Source: Vibrio fortis
Lineage (GTDB): Bacteria > Pseudomonadota > Gammaproteobacteria > Enterobacterales > Vibrionaceae
DNA length: 64,000 nt
NCBI RefSeq assembly: GCF_000695685.1
Contig: NZ_JFFR01000023.1
Coordinates: 186,001 to 250,000, forward strand
Direction: 5' to 3'
The notes under the pieces are model-generated. The model was not told the DNA's origin and ran no database searches. It saw only the letters and a program-made list of their open reading frames with translations. Below, one piece after another: positions 53,290 through 63,539 of the stretch (position 1 is the first letter of the stretch; each line of letters opens with the position of its first letter). The translations under genes were made by a program, and so were the position numbers.

Positions 53290-53295
53290 GCGCGC

Positions 53296-53489
53296 CGGAC
53301 ATCAGGACTGTTTTCTCCCTCTTGGCGAAACAGCCTTTGTGTTCACTTACTATATCTTTAAATCACACACATTCCGACACATGTTCCGGGGTGCTTCAAC
53401 AACATAAATAACCGCTGCTTTAAGCCGTTAGTTGTTAGGGGTCGGATTCATGGGGGATGTGGAGGCCTAACCCCATAGAGGATTTTAAA
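53296..53489 (+). promoter_or_regulatory. S2 autoregulatory leader (t44-type RNA) of rpsB
   Basis: The ~190-nt leader between the promoter and the rpsB start carries interleaved complementary segments: GTTAGG (53434-53439) with CCTAAC (53466-53471), and ATGGGG (53450-53455) with CCCCAT (53471-53476), an a-b-a'-b' order that makes a pseudoknot. This matches the known rpsB leader (t44 RNA) in E. coli, at which S2 represses its own synthesis. Confidence 0.85.
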
Positions 53490-54221
53490 ATGGCAACTGT
53501 ATCAATGCGCGATATGCTAAAAGCTGGTGTTCACTTCGGTCACCAAACTCGTTACTGGAACCCAAAAATGAAGCCATTCATCTTTGGTGCTCGTAACAAG
53601 GTTCATATCATCAACCTAGAAAAAACTGTACCAATGTTCAACGACGCTCTAGCTGAACTAGCTAAAGTTGGCGAGAAGAAAGGTAAAGTTCTTTTTGTTG
53701 GTACTAAGCGCGCTGCATCTGAAGCTGTTAAAGAAGCTGCTGTAAACAGCAACCAGTTCTACGTTAACAACCGCTGGTTAGGCGGTATGCTAACGAACTA
53801 CAAAACTGTTCGTCAGTCTATCAAGCGTCTAAAAGACCTAGAAGCTCAAGCTCAAGACGGTACTTTCGACAAGCTAACTAAGAAAGAAGCTCTAATGCGC
53901 ACTCGTGAAATGGAGAAGCTAGAGAAGTCTCTTGGTGGTATCAAGAACATGGGCGGCCTACCAGACGCTCTATTCGTAATCGATGCTGATCACGAACACA
54001 TCGCAGTTAAAGAAGCAAACAACCTAGGTATCCCAGTTTACGCTGTAGTTGATACTAACTCTAACCCAGACGGCGTTGACTTCGTTATCCCAGGTAACGA
54101 CGATGCAATCCGTGCAGTACAGCTTTACCTAAACGCTGCTGCAGACGCGGTTAAAGAAGGTCGTAACAAAGACGTTGCTGCTGTAGCTGCTGAAAAAGAT
54201 GGTTTTGTAGAAGCTGAATAA
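53490..54221 (+). CDS. rpsB: Ribosomal protein uS2
   Basis: This is the 243-aa small-subunit protein S2. It begins [22 protein letters not shown], and the family segments [16 protein letters not shown] and [17 protein letters not shown] are present. The ATG at 53490 has GAGGATTTT upstream and is the conserved start; an in-frame ATG at 53457 would add 11 residues overlapping the regulatory leader. tsf follows after an attenuator-like hairpin. Confidence 0.98.
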   Translation: MATVSMRDMLKAGVHFGHQTRYWNPKMKPFIFGARNKVHIINLEKTVPMFNDALAELAKVGEKKGKVLFVGTKRAASEAVKEAAVNSNQFYVNNRWLGGMLTNYKTVRQSIKRLKDLEAQAQDGTFDKLTKKEALMRTREMEKLEKSLGGIKNMGGLPDALFVIDADHEHIAVKEANNLGIPVYAVVDTNSNPDGVDFVIPGNDDAIRAVQLYLNAAADAVKEGRNKDVAAVAAEKDGFVEAE

Positions 54222-54302
54222 TAGCGGCTCTGAATCACGCTTGGCTTACTAATCTAGATTTTGAAATCTTTATTAAATGTAAGCTAAGTTATAGTTAGAT
54301 CG

Positions 54303-54329
54303 GGGGCCTCATTTTGGCCCCTGATTTTT
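54303..54329 (+). terminator. Attenuator-like hairpin between rpsB and tsf
   Basis: The stem GGGGCC / GGCCCC (54303-54308 with 54316-54321) is followed by TGATTTTT. It is short, so partial termination is likely, as described for the E. coli rpsB-tsf gap. Confidence 0.75.
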
Positions 54330-54361
54330 ACCTTATTTTCGAATCAACCGAGGAATAGAGA

Positions 54362-55207
54362 ATGGCAACTGTAACTGCTGCTCTAGTTAAAGAACTTCGC
54401 GAGCGCACTGGCGCTGGCATGATGGAATGTAAGAAAGCGCTTGTAGAAGCAAACGCTGACATCGAACTAGCAATTGAAAACATGCGTAAATCTGGCGCAG
54501 CGAAAGCAGCTAAGAAAGCTGGTAACGTTGCTGCTGAAGGCGCAATCATCATCAAAGAAGAGAACGGCGTAGCTGCTCTTCTTGAAGTTAACTGTCAAAC
54601 TGACTTCGTAGCAAAAGATGCTAGCTTCACTGCATTCGCAGAAGAAGTAGCAGCTGACGCAGTAGCTACTCAAGCTTCTGTAGAAGAGCTACAAGCTAAG
54701 TTCGAAGAAACTCGCGTTGCTCTAGTTGCAAAAATCGGCGAAAACATCAACATCCGTCGCGTAGCATACGTACAAGGTGCTGCACTAGCTTCTTACCGTC
54801 ACGGTGAGAAAATCGGTGTTGTTGTAGCTGGTGAAGGCGAAGCTGAAACTCTTAAGCACGTTGCAATGCACGTTGCTGCATCTCGTCCTGAGTTCGTTAA
54901 CCCAGAAGACGTACCTGCAGACGTAGTAGCTAAAGAGAAAGCTGTTCAAGTTGAAATCGCTATGAACGAAGGCAAGCCTCAAGAGATCGCTGAGAAAATG
55001 GTTATCGGCCGTATGAAGAAATTCACGGGCGAAATCTCTCTAACAGGTCAAGCTTTCATCATGGAACCTAAGAAAACTGTTGGCGAAATCCTTAAAGAGA
55101 AAGGCGCTGCAGTATCTAACTTCGTACGTCTAGAAGTTGGTGAAGGTATCGAGAAAGCTGCTGAAATGAGCTTCGCTGACGAAGTTGCAGCGGTACAAAA
55201 AGGTTAA
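54362..55207 (+). CDS. tsf: Elongation factor Ts
   Basis: EF-Ts catalyses nucleotide exchange on EF-Tu. The 281 aa match the family: [26 protein letters not shown] at the N terminus, the TDFVAKD motif in [17 protein letters not shown], and repeated helical subdomains. It is transcribed with rpsB and lies ahead of pyrH. Confidence 0.98.
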   Translation: MATVTAALVKELRERTGAGMMECKKALVEANADIELAIENMRKSGAAKAAKKAGNVAAEGAIIIKEENGVAALLEVNCQTDFVAKDASFTAFAEEVAADAVATQASVEELQAKFEETRVALVAKIGENINIRRVAYVQGAALASYRHGEKIGVVVAGEGEAETLKHVAMHVAASRPEFVNPEDVPADVVAKEKAVQVEIAMNEGKPQEIAEKMVIGRMKKFTGEISLTGQAFIMEPKKTVGEILKEKGAAVSNFVRLEVGEGIEKAAEMSFADEVAAVQKG

Positions 55208-55226
55208 TCCTTAGCGTATTGTTCGA

Positions 55227-55258
55227 AAAAAGACCGTGGCCCATGCTACGGTCTTTTT
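55227..55258 (+). terminator. Terminator after tsf
   Basis: The 11-bp stem AAAAAGACCGT / ACGGTCTTTTT (55227-55237 with 55248-55258) lies about 20 nt past the tsf stop. Confidence 0.85.
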
Positions 55259-55362
55259 ATGAATAGCGCATGGAAAATTAGCCGTGATGAATGGATAAGA
55301 ATCTCGACGCATTTTTGTCTATTCATGACTGTTAATCATCAACTCTTTGGAAGGTAAACTCC

Positions 55363-56094
55363 ATGACTACGAACCCTAAACCAGCGTATCAACGTATTCT
55401 GTTAAAACTTAGCGGTGAAGCGCTACAAGGCGAAGAAGGTTTTGGTATTGACCCAACGATCCTTGATCGTATGGCTCAAGAAGTAAAAGAATTGGTTGAA
55501 CTAGGTGTTCAAGTAGGTGTTGTAATTGGTGGCGGTAACCTTTTCCGTGGCGCAGGTCTTGCTGAAGCAGGTATGAACCGCGTTGTGGGTGACCACATGG
55601 GTATGCTAGCAACAGTAATGAACGGCCTTGCTATGCGTGACGCTCTACACCGTGCTTACGTAAACGCACGTGTAATGTCTGCAATTCCTCTTAAAGGTGT
55701 GTGTGACGACTACAACTGGGCTGATGCGATTTCTCAACTTCGTCAGGGTCGTGTTGTGATCTTCTCTGCGGGTACAGGTAACCCATTCTTCACTACAGAT
55801 TCTGCTGCATGTCTACGTGGTATCGAGATTGAAGCGGATGTTGTGCTAAAAGCAACTAAAGTAGATGGTGTATTTACGGCTGACCCAGTAGCAAACCCAG
55901 ACGCAGAGCTGTATGATACTTTGTCTTACAACACAGTTCTTGAGAAAGAACTAAAAGTAATGGACTTGGCTGCATTTACGCTAGCACGTGATCACAAGAT
56001 GCCAATCCGCGTATTTAACATGAACAAGCCAGGCGCACTACGTCGCGTGGTTATGGGTGAGACTGAAGGTACATTAATCAGCGAAACTGAATAA
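55363..56094 (+). CDS. pyrH: UMP kinase
   Basis: PyrH phosphorylates UMP to UDP, as a hexamer, and regulates pyrimidine synthesis. The 243-aa protein has the amino-acid-kinase fold: [55 protein letters not shown] and [21 protein letters not shown] precedes the ATG. It is separated from both tsf and frr by hairpins. Confidence 0.98.
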   Translation: MTTNPKPAYQRILLKLSGEALQGEEGFGIDPTILDRMAQEVKELVELGVQVGVVIGGGNLFRGAGLAEAGMNRVVGDHMGMLATVMNGLAMRDALHRAYVNARVMSAIPLKGVCDDYNWADAISQLRQGRVVIFSAGTGNPFFTTDSAACLRGIEIEADVVLKATKVDGVFTADPVANPDAELYDTLSYNTVLEKELKVMDLAAFTLARDHKMPIRVFNMNKPGALRRVVMGETEGTLISETE

Positions 56095-56101
56095 TGACCC
56101 T

Positions 56102-56135
56102 CTCGCCAAGGTATTGCCTTGGCGAGTTTATTTTC
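56102..56135 (+). terminator. Terminator-like hairpin between pyrH and frr
   Basis: The 10-bp perfect stem CTCGCCAAGG / CCTTGGCGAG (56102-56111 with 56117-56126) is followed by TTTATTTT. frr may therefore depend on read-through or on its own promoter. Confidence 0.8.
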
Positions 56136-56184
56136 ATCACTCCTAAAAGCTTTCTTGAAGAAAGAACATAATCAAGGTGAAATT

Positions 56185-56742
56185 GTGATTAACGAAATCA
56201 AAAAAGACGCTCAAGAGCGCATGGAAAAAAGTGTTGAAGCACTAAGAAATAGCCTTCAAAAAATCCGTACAGGTCGTGCGCACCCAAGCCTACTATCTGG
56301 TATTTCTGTAGAGTACTACGGTGCACCAACACCTCTGACTCAAGTTGCTAACGTTATCGCTGAAGATGCTCGTACTCTAGCAATCACAGTGTTTGATAAA
56401 ACACTAACGCCGCTAGTTGAAAAAGCGATCATGACTTCTGACCTAGGTCTAAACCCTATGTCTGCGGGTACGGTTATCCGTGTTCCACTTCCACCGCTAA
56501 CGGAAGAGCGTCGTAAAGACCTAGTTAAAATCGTTCGTGGCGAAGCTGAAGGTGGCCGTGTTGCTATCCGTAACATCCGTCGTGACGCAAACAGCGACCT
56601 AAAAGCACTTCTTAAAGATAAAGAAATCTCTGAAGACGAAGATCGCAAAGCACAAGACGAAATTCAAAAGCTAACTGACGCTGCGGTTAAGAACGTAGAT
56701 GAAGTACTAGCAACTAAAGAAAAAGAGTTGATGGAAGTTTAA
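56185..56742 (+). CDS. frr: Ribosome recycling factor
   Basis: RRF with EF-G splits post-termination ribosomes. The 185-aa protein matches the family: [31 protein letters not shown] and [18 protein letters not shown] choose the GTG at 56185, preceded by AAGGTGA, because it gives the family length; in-frame starts back to 56119 would add 22 residues overlapping the preceding hairpin. Confidence 0.97.
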   Translation: MINEIKKDAQERMEKSVEALRNSLQKIRTGRAHPSLLSGISVEYYGAPTPLTQVANVIAEDARTLAITVFDKTLTPLVEKAIMTSDLGLNPMSAGTVIRVPLPPLTEERRKDLVKIVRGEAEGGRVAIRNIRRDANSDLKALLKDKEISEDEDRKAQDEIQKLTDAAVKNVDEVLATKEKELMEV

Positions 56743-56767
56743 TTTTCCACATTCTTCTCTGTTGGAA

Positions 56768-56800
56768 AAACGCTGTTCTCACCGTTCAGCGTTTTTTTAT
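56768..56800 (+). terminator. Terminator after frr
   Basis: The stem AAACGCTG / CAGCGTTT (loop about 11 nt) is followed by TTTTATG, 25-30 nt beyond the frr stop. Confidence 0.85.
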
Positions 56801-56839
56801 GCTACTCTGTCCGACTATTAGAATTTGATTCACTCTTTT

Positions 56840-57592
56840 ATGCATAATTCTCAAGCGTTCACAGACTCTCTCCCAAAGCACATTGCTATCATCATGGATG
56901 GTAATGGCCGCTGGGCTAAGGCTCAGGGTAAACCTCGCGTATTTGGCCATAAAAATGGCGTTCAAGCGGTTCGTAAAACCATCTCATCTTCTGCAAGACT
57001 CGGCATTAAAGCCGTAACCTTGTTTGCGTTCAGCAGTGAAAACTGGCGTCGTCCAGAGGAGGAAGTGGGTGTCCTTATGGAGCTTTTTATTACCGTTCTC
57101 GCTAGCGAGGTTAAAAAGCTGCATAAGAACAATCTACAGTTGCGTGTTATTGGTGACAAAAGTCGTTTCAATGAGCGACTACAAAAGAAAATCGAAGAAG
57201 CGGAAGCTTTAACCAGTAATAACACAGGTATGGTTGTTAACATTGCTGCCAACTATGGCGGTAAATGGGATATTCAACAGGCAGTTAAGTCAATTGCAAC
57301 TCAAGTGAAAGAGGGCGAACTCAACATTGATGAGATCGATGAGCCACTGATCACTTCGCACCTTACTATGTCTGATATCCCTGAAGTCGATCTGCTTATT
57401 CGCACTAGCGGTGAATGTCGAATCAGCAACTTCATGCTGTGGCAACTTGCTTATGCAGAAATGTATTTCACAGAACAGTACTGGCCTGACTTTAACGAAG
57501 ATAGCTTGGTTGAAGCGGTAACATGGTTTGTAAATCGAGAGCGTCGATTTGGTTGTACTGGTGAGCAAATCAAAGCAATGATGGACAGCTAA
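56840..57592 (+). CDS. uppS: Undecaprenyl diphosphate synthase
   Basis: UppS extends farnesyl diphosphate (made by IspA, at the start of the window) to the C55 lipid carrier for peptidoglycan and LPS. The 250-aa cis-prenyltransferase has [27 protein letters not shown] with the catalytic Asp and [12 protein letters not shown] start at ATG 56840 ([17 protein letters not shown]); an in-frame TTG at 56825 is possible. Confidence 0.97.
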   Translation: MHNSQAFTDSLPKHIAIIMDGNGRWAKAQGKPRVFGHKNGVQAVRKTISSSARLGIKAVTLFAFSSENWRRPEEEVGVLMELFITVLASEVKKLHKNNLQLRVIGDKSRFNERLQKKIEEAEALTSNNTGMVVNIAANYGGKWDIQQAVKSIATQVKEGELNIDEIDEPLITSHLTMSDIPEVDLLIRTSGECRISNFMLWQLAYAEMYFTEQYWPDFNEDSLVEAVTWFVNRERRFGCTGEQIKAMMDS

Positions 57593-57607
57593 TAAGGATT
57601 TTTTAGT

Positions 57608-58450
57608 TTGAAACAACGAATTATAACTGCGCTGATTTTAGCTCCTCTGGTTATTCTTGGCATTTTCGAGTTATCACTGGCAACCTTCATTTTATCACTA
57701 TTTGTGATTACCCTTTTAGGTTACTGGGAATGGACTCAGTTCGTAGAGAGCAAGTCACGTTACTTGGCTCTTGTGCCAACGGTGGCGATCAGTGTTGCAA
57801 GCTTCGCATTAATTCCATTTGATGCGTTTAGCTTAAACCACCTCTCAAGCGCGCACTTTGCGGTGTTAGCGATCGGTTCAGTATGGTGGGTTATCGCAAG
57901 TGGTTTGGCCGTTACCTATCCTAAGTCTACGTCAGCGTGGCAGGGTTCTAGTTTACTGAGACATTGTTTCGGTATTTTGACACTACTCCCGTTCTTTTGG
58001 AGCGTAGTGATTCTAAGAGCAAATGGTATCGATCAAGATCCATACCATGGTGCTAAGCTGGTTATGTTTGTTTGCTTGCTTGTATGGGCAGCGGATAGCG
58101 GTGCTTACTTTGCTGGAAAGAGCTTTGGTAAACGAAAAATGGCGCCAGCAGTGAGTCCAAATAAAACCATTGAAGGTTTGATTGGCGGTATCATTACTGC
58201 GTTGATTGTTGCATGGATTTTCGCGGGTCTATTTGATATTCAATTTACTAGCCCGATCCAAATGATTGCGATCACTTTAATTACCGTAGTGATCTCTGTA
58301 TTGGGTGACCTCGTTGAAAGTATGTTCAAGCGAGTTTCTGGTATTAAAGACAGCAGCAATTTAATTCCTGGTCACGGTGGAATACTGGACCGAATTGACA
58401 GCTTAACCGCTGCCTTCCCAGTCTTTGCTCTGCTTTACTTAGCATTCTAA
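57608..58450 (+). CDS. cdsA: Phosphatidate cytidylyltransferase
   Basis: CdsA makes CDP-diacylglycerol, the precursor of all phospholipids. The 280-aa protein has multiple hydrophobic helices and the CdsA C-terminal signature [33 protein letters not shown]. The start codon is TTG (57608), giving [20 protein letters not shown]. It lies 15 nt after uppS. Confidence 0.97.
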   Translation: MKQRIITALILAPLVILGIFELSLATFILSLFVITLLGYWEWTQFVESKSRYLALVPTVAISVASFALIPFDAFSLNHLSSAHFAVLAIGSVWWVIASGLAVTYPKSTSAWQGSSLLRHCFGILTLLPFFWSVVILRANGIDQDPYHGAKLVMFVCLLVWAADSGAYFAGKSFGKRKMAPAVSPNKTIEGLIGGIITALIVAWIFAGLFDIQFTSPIQMIAITLITVVISVLGDLVESMFKRVSGIKDSSNLIPGHGGILDRIDSLTAAFPVFALLYLAF

Positions 58451-58455
58451 ATTTT

Positions 58456-58487
58456 AAGGGCAGAGCAATCTGCCCTTTGTTTTATTC
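58456..58487 (+). terminator. Terminator-like hairpin between cdsA and ispC
   Basis: The 9-bp stem AAGGGCAGA / TCTGCCCTT (58456-58464 with 58469-58477) has loop GCAA, then TGTTTTATT, and lies before the ispC ATG. Confidence 0.8.
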
Positions 58488-58503
58488 CTACGGTCTTACT
58501 GAG

Positions 58504-59712
58504 ATGCGAAATCTAACTATCCTTGGCGCAACAGGCTCAATTGGTGCGAGCACCCTAAGAGTCGTTGAACAGAATCCTACTCAATACAATATTGTGGCAC
58601 TAGCTGCGGGTTCTAATGTAGAAAAAATGCGGGCGCTAGTGGCTAAGTGGCAGCCGGAATACGTTGCTATGGCGTGTCCTCAAGCGGCTGAAGAACTAGA
58701 GCGTCAACTGCAACAAGACGCTGTTTCAACAGTAGTGTTAAGTGGCAATGATGGCATGTGTCAGGTTGCGGCTTTAGAGCATGTCGATACAGTGATGGCA
58801 GCTATCGTTGGTGCCGCTGGCTTGTTGCCGACGATGTCTGCGGTAAAGGCTGGTAAGCGTATTTTGCTTGCAAACAAAGAAGCTTTGGTTATGTCGGGTC
58901 AGTTGTTTATCGATGCCGTTGAAAAGTACGGTGCTGAATTGCTCCCTGTCGACAGTGAACATAATGCGATTTTCCAATGCTTGCCTGAGCGAGTTCAAAC
59001 GCAACTTGGGCGTTGCGACCTTGCCGAAAACGGCATCAACCATATCCTTTTAACGGGGTCTGGCGGTCCATTCCGCTACACAGAAGTATCTGAATTGGAG
59101 TCGGTGACTCCGCAAAAAGCGATAGCGCATCCTAACTGGTCTATGGGACCTAAGATCTCAGTTGATTCTGCGACTATGATGAATAAAGGCCTTGAGTACA
59201 TTGAAGCGAAATGGCTTTTTAATGCATCTAAAGAGCAGCTGAAAGTGATTATTCATCCGCAGTCAGTCATTCATTCTATGGTGCAATACAAAGATGGTTC
59301 CGTATTGGCACAAATGGGTGAGCCTGACATGGCCACACCAATTGCACTGACGATGTCTTACCCAGAACGTATCGATGCTGGTGTAAAGCCTCTCGACTTT
59401 ACCAAAGTGGGTGAGCTGACTTTCTTAGAACCAGATTTCGCACGCTACCCTTGTTTAAAACTGGCTATCGAAGCTTGTTACCTTGGACAACATGCTACAA
59501 CGGCAGTTAATGCTGCTAATGAAGTAGCGGTAGACGCATTCTTAAATGAAAAAGTGAAATTTACCGACATTGCTGTGATTAACGAATACGTTATGAGCAA
59601 AGTCTGTGAACAACATACGTCTGAAAGTCTAGATAGCTTGGAAAGCTTGTTAGAGCTAGATACTATGTCACGAAACCTTGCCGTTCAGTTTATTGAAGAG
59701 CAGTTGTTATGA
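58504..59712 (+). CDS. ispC: 1-deoxy-D-xylulose-5-phosphate reductoisomerase
   Basis: IspC (Dxr) converts DXP, the product of Dxs at the other end of the window, to methylerythritol phosphate. The 402-aa enzyme shows the NADPH motif [15 protein letters not shown], the ANKEALV segment, and ligand and metal residues in [15 protein letters not shown] and [19 protein letters not shown]. The ATG at 58504 begins the conserved [12 protein letters not shown]. Here ispC follows cdsA, whereas in E. coli it precedes ispU. It overlaps rseP by 4 nt (ATGA). Confidence 0.98.
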   Translation: MRNLTILGATGSIGASTLRVVEQNPTQYNIVALAAGSNVEKMRALVAKWQPEYVAMACPQAAEELERQLQQDAVSTVVLSGNDGMCQVAALEHVDTVMAAIVGAAGLLPTMSAVKAGKRILLANKEALVMSGQLFIDAVEKYGAELLPVDSEHNAIFQCLPERVQTQLGRCDLAENGINHILLTGSGGPFRYTEVSELESVTPQKAIAHPNWSMGPKISVDSATMMNKGLEYIEAKWLFNASKEQLKVIIHPQSVIHSMVQYKDGSVLAQMGEPDMATPIALTMSYPERIDAGVKPLDFTKVGELTFLEPDFARYPCLKLAIEACYLGQHATTAVNAANEVAVDAFLNEKVKFTDIAVINEYVMSKVCEQHTSESLDSLESLLELDTMSRNLAVQFIEEQLL

Positions 59713-61067
59713 GTGGAATTTTATGGAACTTCGTATCCTTCATCGTTGCGTTAGGGATACTGGTCGCAGTTCATGAGTTTGGCCACTTTTGGGTCGCTCG
59801 TCGTTGCGGCGTAAAAGTTGAAAAGTTTTCGATTGGTTTTGGTAAATCCATCTGGAGCAAAGTCGGCAAAGATGGTACCGAGTACAGCCTGTCGATTATT
59901 CCTCTTGGTGGCTACGTTAAAATGCTCGACGGTCGAGTCGATGACGTCACCGAAGAGCAGCAACAATATGCTTTTGACAAGAAACCTTTGTGGAAACGAA
60001 CGGCGATTGTGGGTGCTGGCCCAGCATTTAACTTCTTGTTCGCTATCTTTGCGTATTGGTTAGTCTTTTTAATCGGTGTACCTGCAGTTAAGCCCGTAAT
60101 TGGTGAGGTAGCTCCGCAATCTATCGCTGCTCAAGCAGGAATTGAATCTGGGATGGAACTTAAATCTATTTCAGGAATCAAAACCGCTGATTGGGAATCT
60201 GTGAACATTGGTCTGATCTCACATATTGGTGATGACAGCATGACGGTGACTGTAGCTTCTCAAGACAACATTGGTCTAGAGCAGAAGTTGACTCTCGATC
60301 TGACAGAGTGGTCTTTTGACCCTGAAACAGAATCGGCAATGTCTACCTTAGGCTTCAAGCCATTTTCTCCTGAAATCTCAACAACGCTTGCTCAGGTAAT
60401 GGAAGATGGCGCGGCGTATGCAGCAGGCTTTGAAGTAGGTGACCAGATTGTCAGTATTGATGGCGTAGAGGTTAATGATTGGCCGATGGTGGTCGAAGCC
60501 ATTCGCTCTAACCCTGAACAAGCATTGAATTTCGCTGTCGACCGCAATGGCTATCAAACGGAGCTGACGTTAACACCGAAATCTCGTGAACTGTCTGATG
60601 GTAGTTCAATTGGTTATGCTGGTATTGCTCCAGAAGTCGCAGAATGGCCGGAAGACTATCGCTTTGAGCTGCAATTTGGTGTATTTGAAGCAGTAGGAAA
60701 GGCGATTGATAAAACGGGTCAAATCATTGACCTAACACTGACGATGCTTAAGAAGCTTATCGTGGGTGATGTAGGACTAAATAACCTAAGTGGGCCAATC
60801 TCGATTGCTAAAGGTGCGGGCACCACAGCAGATTATGGCTTGGTCTATTTCTTAGGTTTCTTAGCTCTGATTAGTGTGAACTTAGGCATTATTAATTTAG
60901 TACCGCTGCCTATGTTAGATGGCGGTCATTTGCTCTTTTTCGCTATTGAGGCAATTACTCGTAAACCTGTACCAGAAAAGGTACAAGAGATGGGATACCG
61001 AGTGGGCAGTGCGATTATCTTCTCACTGATGGCTCTAGCAATATTTAACGACTTTACTCGTCTGTGA
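59709..61067 (+). CDS. rseP: Site-2 protease RseP
   Basis: RseP cleaves RseA within the membrane to release the envelope-stress sigma factor E. The 452-aa protein has HEFGH (catalytic zinc site) in helix 1, two PDZ domains (about 105-290) and the second metal site motif [16 protein letters not shown]. The final helices are typical. It is followed by bamA. Confidence 0.97.
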   Translation: MSGILWNFVSFIVALGILVAVHEFGHFWVARRCGVKVEKFSIGFGKSIWSKVGKDGTEYSLSIIPLGGYVKMLDGRVDDVTEEQQQYAFDKKPLWKRTAIVGAGPAFNFLFAIFAYWLVFLIGVPAVKPVIGEVAPQSIAAQAGIESGMELKSISGIKTADWESVNIGLISHIGDDSMTVTVASQDNIGLEQKLTLDLTEWSFDPETESAMSTLGFKPFSPEISTTLAQVMEDGAAYAAGFEVGDQIVSIDGVEVNDWPMVVEAIRSNPEQALNFAVDRNGYQTELTLTPKSRELSDGSSIGYAGIAPEVAEWPEDYRFELQFGVFEAVGKAIDKTGQIIDLTLTMLKKLIVGDVGLNNLSGPISIAKGAGTTADYGLVYFLGFLALISVNLGIINLVPLPMLDGGHLLFFAIEAITRKPVPEKVQEMGYRVGSAIIFSLMALAIFNDFTRL

Positions 61068-61115
61068 ATGGTTCCTCACAGGCTTTGGTAGTAGCAAGGA
61101 ATAATTAGAATAAGT

Positions 61116-63521
61116 ATGGCGATTAAGCAAATTCTGTTCGCAAGTCTATTGGCCACGAGCGTGGCTGCGAATGGAGCAGAAAACTTCGTAGTTCAAGATA
61201 TTAAGATTGAAGGCCTACAACGCGTAGCATTAGGTGCTGCTCTCTTGAAAATGCCAGTACGTATTGGCGACCAAGTAGACGAAAGCGATGTATCTGAGAT
61301 CATTCGTGCGCTTTACGCATCAGGCAACTTTGAAAACGTAAAAGTATTGCGTGATGAAGGGGTGTTGATTGTTCAAGTTAAAGAGCGTCCAACAATCGCT
61401 AGTATCTCTTTTTCTGGCAACAAAGCGATTAAGGAAGAGCAGCTTCAGCAGAACCTAGACGCATCAGGTGTGCGTGAAGGTGAAGCGCTAGATCGTACGA
61501 CACTGAGCAACATTGAAAAAGGGTTAGAAGATTTTTACTACAGCGTGGGTAAATACAACGCGACTGTAAAAGCGGTGGTAACACCTCTTCCTCGCAACCG
61601 TTCAGACCTTAAGTTTGTGTTCACTGAAGGTGTATCTGCGAAGATCCAACAGATCAACTTTATCGGTAATGAAGTATACAGTGATGAAGAGTTGCTGAGT
61701 CGCTTCAACCTAAATGTGGATGTTGCTTGGTGGAACTTCTTAGCTGACGAAAAGTATCAGAAGCAAGTGCTTGCCGGTGACATAGAAGCTTTGAAATCAT
61801 ACTACCTTGATCGTGGTTACTTAAAATTCCAAGTTGATTCTACGCAAGTCTCTATTTCACCTGACAAGAAGGGCGTGTACATTACGCTAGGCTTAGATGA
61901 AGGTAAGCCTTATAAGGTGAAAGACGTTAAGTTCCGTGGTGAGCTTATTGGTCGAGAAGCGGACTTCGAAGCGTTGGTACCGTTTGAAGAAGGTGATACC
62001 TACAACGGCTCTGCAGTGACCTCTCTAGAAGAGAACGTTAAGCGTATTCTAGGTGAGTCAGGTTATGCCTACCCACAAGTACGTACTATTCCTGAATTCG
62101 ACGATGAGACTCAAGAGGTTTCTTTGGTTATTAACGTAGAAGCGGGTAGCCGTATCTACGTGCGTGATATCCGTTTCACGGGTAACAACTCAACTAAAGA
62201 TGAAGTACTACGTCGTGAAATGCGTCAAATGGAAGGCAGCTGGCTTAACTCGAAGTCTATTGATACGGGTAAAAGCCGCTTGAATCGTTTGGGCTTCTTC
62301 GAAACCGTTGATGTTCAGACGGTACGTGTTCCGGGTACCGAAGACCAAGTTGATTTGGTTTACAACGTGAAAGAAGCCAACTCGGGTAGCATCAACTTTG
62401 GTGTCGGCTACGGTACTGAATCAGGCATCAGTTTCCAAGTTGGTCTTCAGCAAGATAACTTTGCGGGCTCTGGTAACCGTGTTGGTGTTAGTGCCATGAT
62501 GAACGATTACCAAAAGAATGTGAGCTTGGACTATCGCGACCCATACTGGAACCTTGATGGTGTGAGTTTGGGTGGTAAGATCTTCTACAACGAGTTTGAA
62601 GCATCGGAAGCGGGTATTGTTGACTATACCAACCAAAGTTATGGTACCAGTCTGACTTGGGGTTTCCCTATGGATGAACTGAACCGTCTTGAGTTTGGTG
62701 TCGGTTACACCCACAACAAGATCGGTAATGTTCCTACCTATATTCAAGTTGAACAGTTTGCTCGAAGTATCAATCAATACGGTGATGAAAACATCCTTAC
62801 CGATGATTTCGATATCAACATCTCTTGGACGCGTAACAACCTGAACCGTGGTTTCTTCCCAACGGCGGGTAACCACCAACGTGCTTTCGCTAAAATGACA
62901 GTACCAGGCTCTGATGTTAAGTACTTCAAGATGCAGTACGATGTAAAACATTACATCCCGCTGACTAAAAAGCATGAGTTTACGCTACTGATGCGTGGTC
63001 GTTTAGGCTATGGTAATGGTTATGGTCAGACGGATGGTAATGATAACCTGTTCCCATTCTATGAGAACTACTACGCTGGTGGTTTCACAACGTTGCGTGG
63101 CTTCGGCTCTAACTCAGCTGGTCCAAAGGCTGTTTATTCAAACAGCACGGGTAACAACCCGACTTACGATACAGCAACTGATGACTCAATTGGTGGTAAC
63201 GCAATCGCACTTGCAAGCTTAGAGTTAATTGTACCAACGCCATTCGCTTCAGATGAGGCTCGCAGCCAGATCCGAACCAGTGTGTTCTTTGATATGGCAA
63301 GTGTATGGGATACAGAGTTTGTTGACCGTGAAGCACCAAGTAACGGCTCTCAGTACTATTACGATTACTCTGACCCAACACATTATCGTTCTTCATACGG
63401 TGCAGCCCTACAGTGGATGTCGCCAATGGGGCCACTGGTTTTCTCTCTAGCTAAACCAATTAAAATTTACGAAGGTGATGATGAAGAGTTCTTCACATTC
63501 ACCATTGGTAGAACTTTCTAA
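61116..63521 (+). CDS. bamA: Outer membrane assembly factor BamA
   Basis: BamA is the central component of the beta-barrel assembly machine. The 801-aa protein has a signal peptide (MAIKQILFASLLATSVAANGA), five POTRA domains (about 22-415, first starting ENFVVQDIKIEGLQRV), then a 16-strand barrel with the conserved GGFTTLRGFGSNS loop and C-terminal EFFTFTIGRTF. Its client chaperone skp follows 18 nt later. The porin and MipA-like proteins in this window are probable substrates. Confidence 0.98.
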   Translation: MAIKQILFASLLATSVAANGAENFVVQDIKIEGLQRVALGAALLKMPVRIGDQVDESDVSEIIRALYASGNFENVKVLRDEGVLIVQVKERPTIASISFSGNKAIKEEQLQQNLDASGVREGEALDRTTLSNIEKGLEDFYYSVGKYNATVKAVVTPLPRNRSDLKFVFTEGVSAKIQQINFIGNEVYSDEELLSRFNLNVDVAWWNFLADEKYQKQVLAGDIEALKSYYLDRGYLKFQVDSTQVSISPDKKGVYITLGLDEGKPYKVKDVKFRGELIGREADFEALVPFEEGDTYNGSAVTSLEENVKRILGESGYAYPQVRTIPEFDDETQEVSLVINVEAGSRIYVRDIRFTGNNSTKDEVLRREMRQMEGSWLNSKSIDTGKSRLNRLGFFETVDVQTVRVPGTEDQVDLVYNVKEANSGSINFGVGYGTESGISFQVGLQQDNFAGSGNRVGVSAMMNDYQKNVSLDYRDPYWNLDGVSLGGKIFYNEFEASEAGIVDYTNQSYGTSLTWGFPMDELNRLEFGVGYTHNKIGNVPTYIQVEQFARSINQYGDENILTDDFDINISWTRNNLNRGFFPTAGNHQRAFAKMTVPGSDVKYFKMQYDVKHYIPLTKKHEFTLLMRGRLGYGNGYGQTDGNDNLFPFYENYYAGGFTTLRGFGSNSAGPKAVYSNSTGNNPTYDTATDDSIGGNAIALASLELIVPTPFASDEARSQIRTSVFFDMASVWDTEFVDREAPSNGSQYYYDYSDPTHYRSSYGAALQWMSPMGPLVFSLAKPIKIYEGDDEEFFTFTIGRTF

Positions 63522-63539
63522 TACTTAAAGGACAATATT

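Noticed and set aside
62421..62975. 184-codon open frame antisense to bamA
   Set aside because: It lies wholly inside the strongly conserved bamA barrel, has no ribosome binding site and no family motifs.
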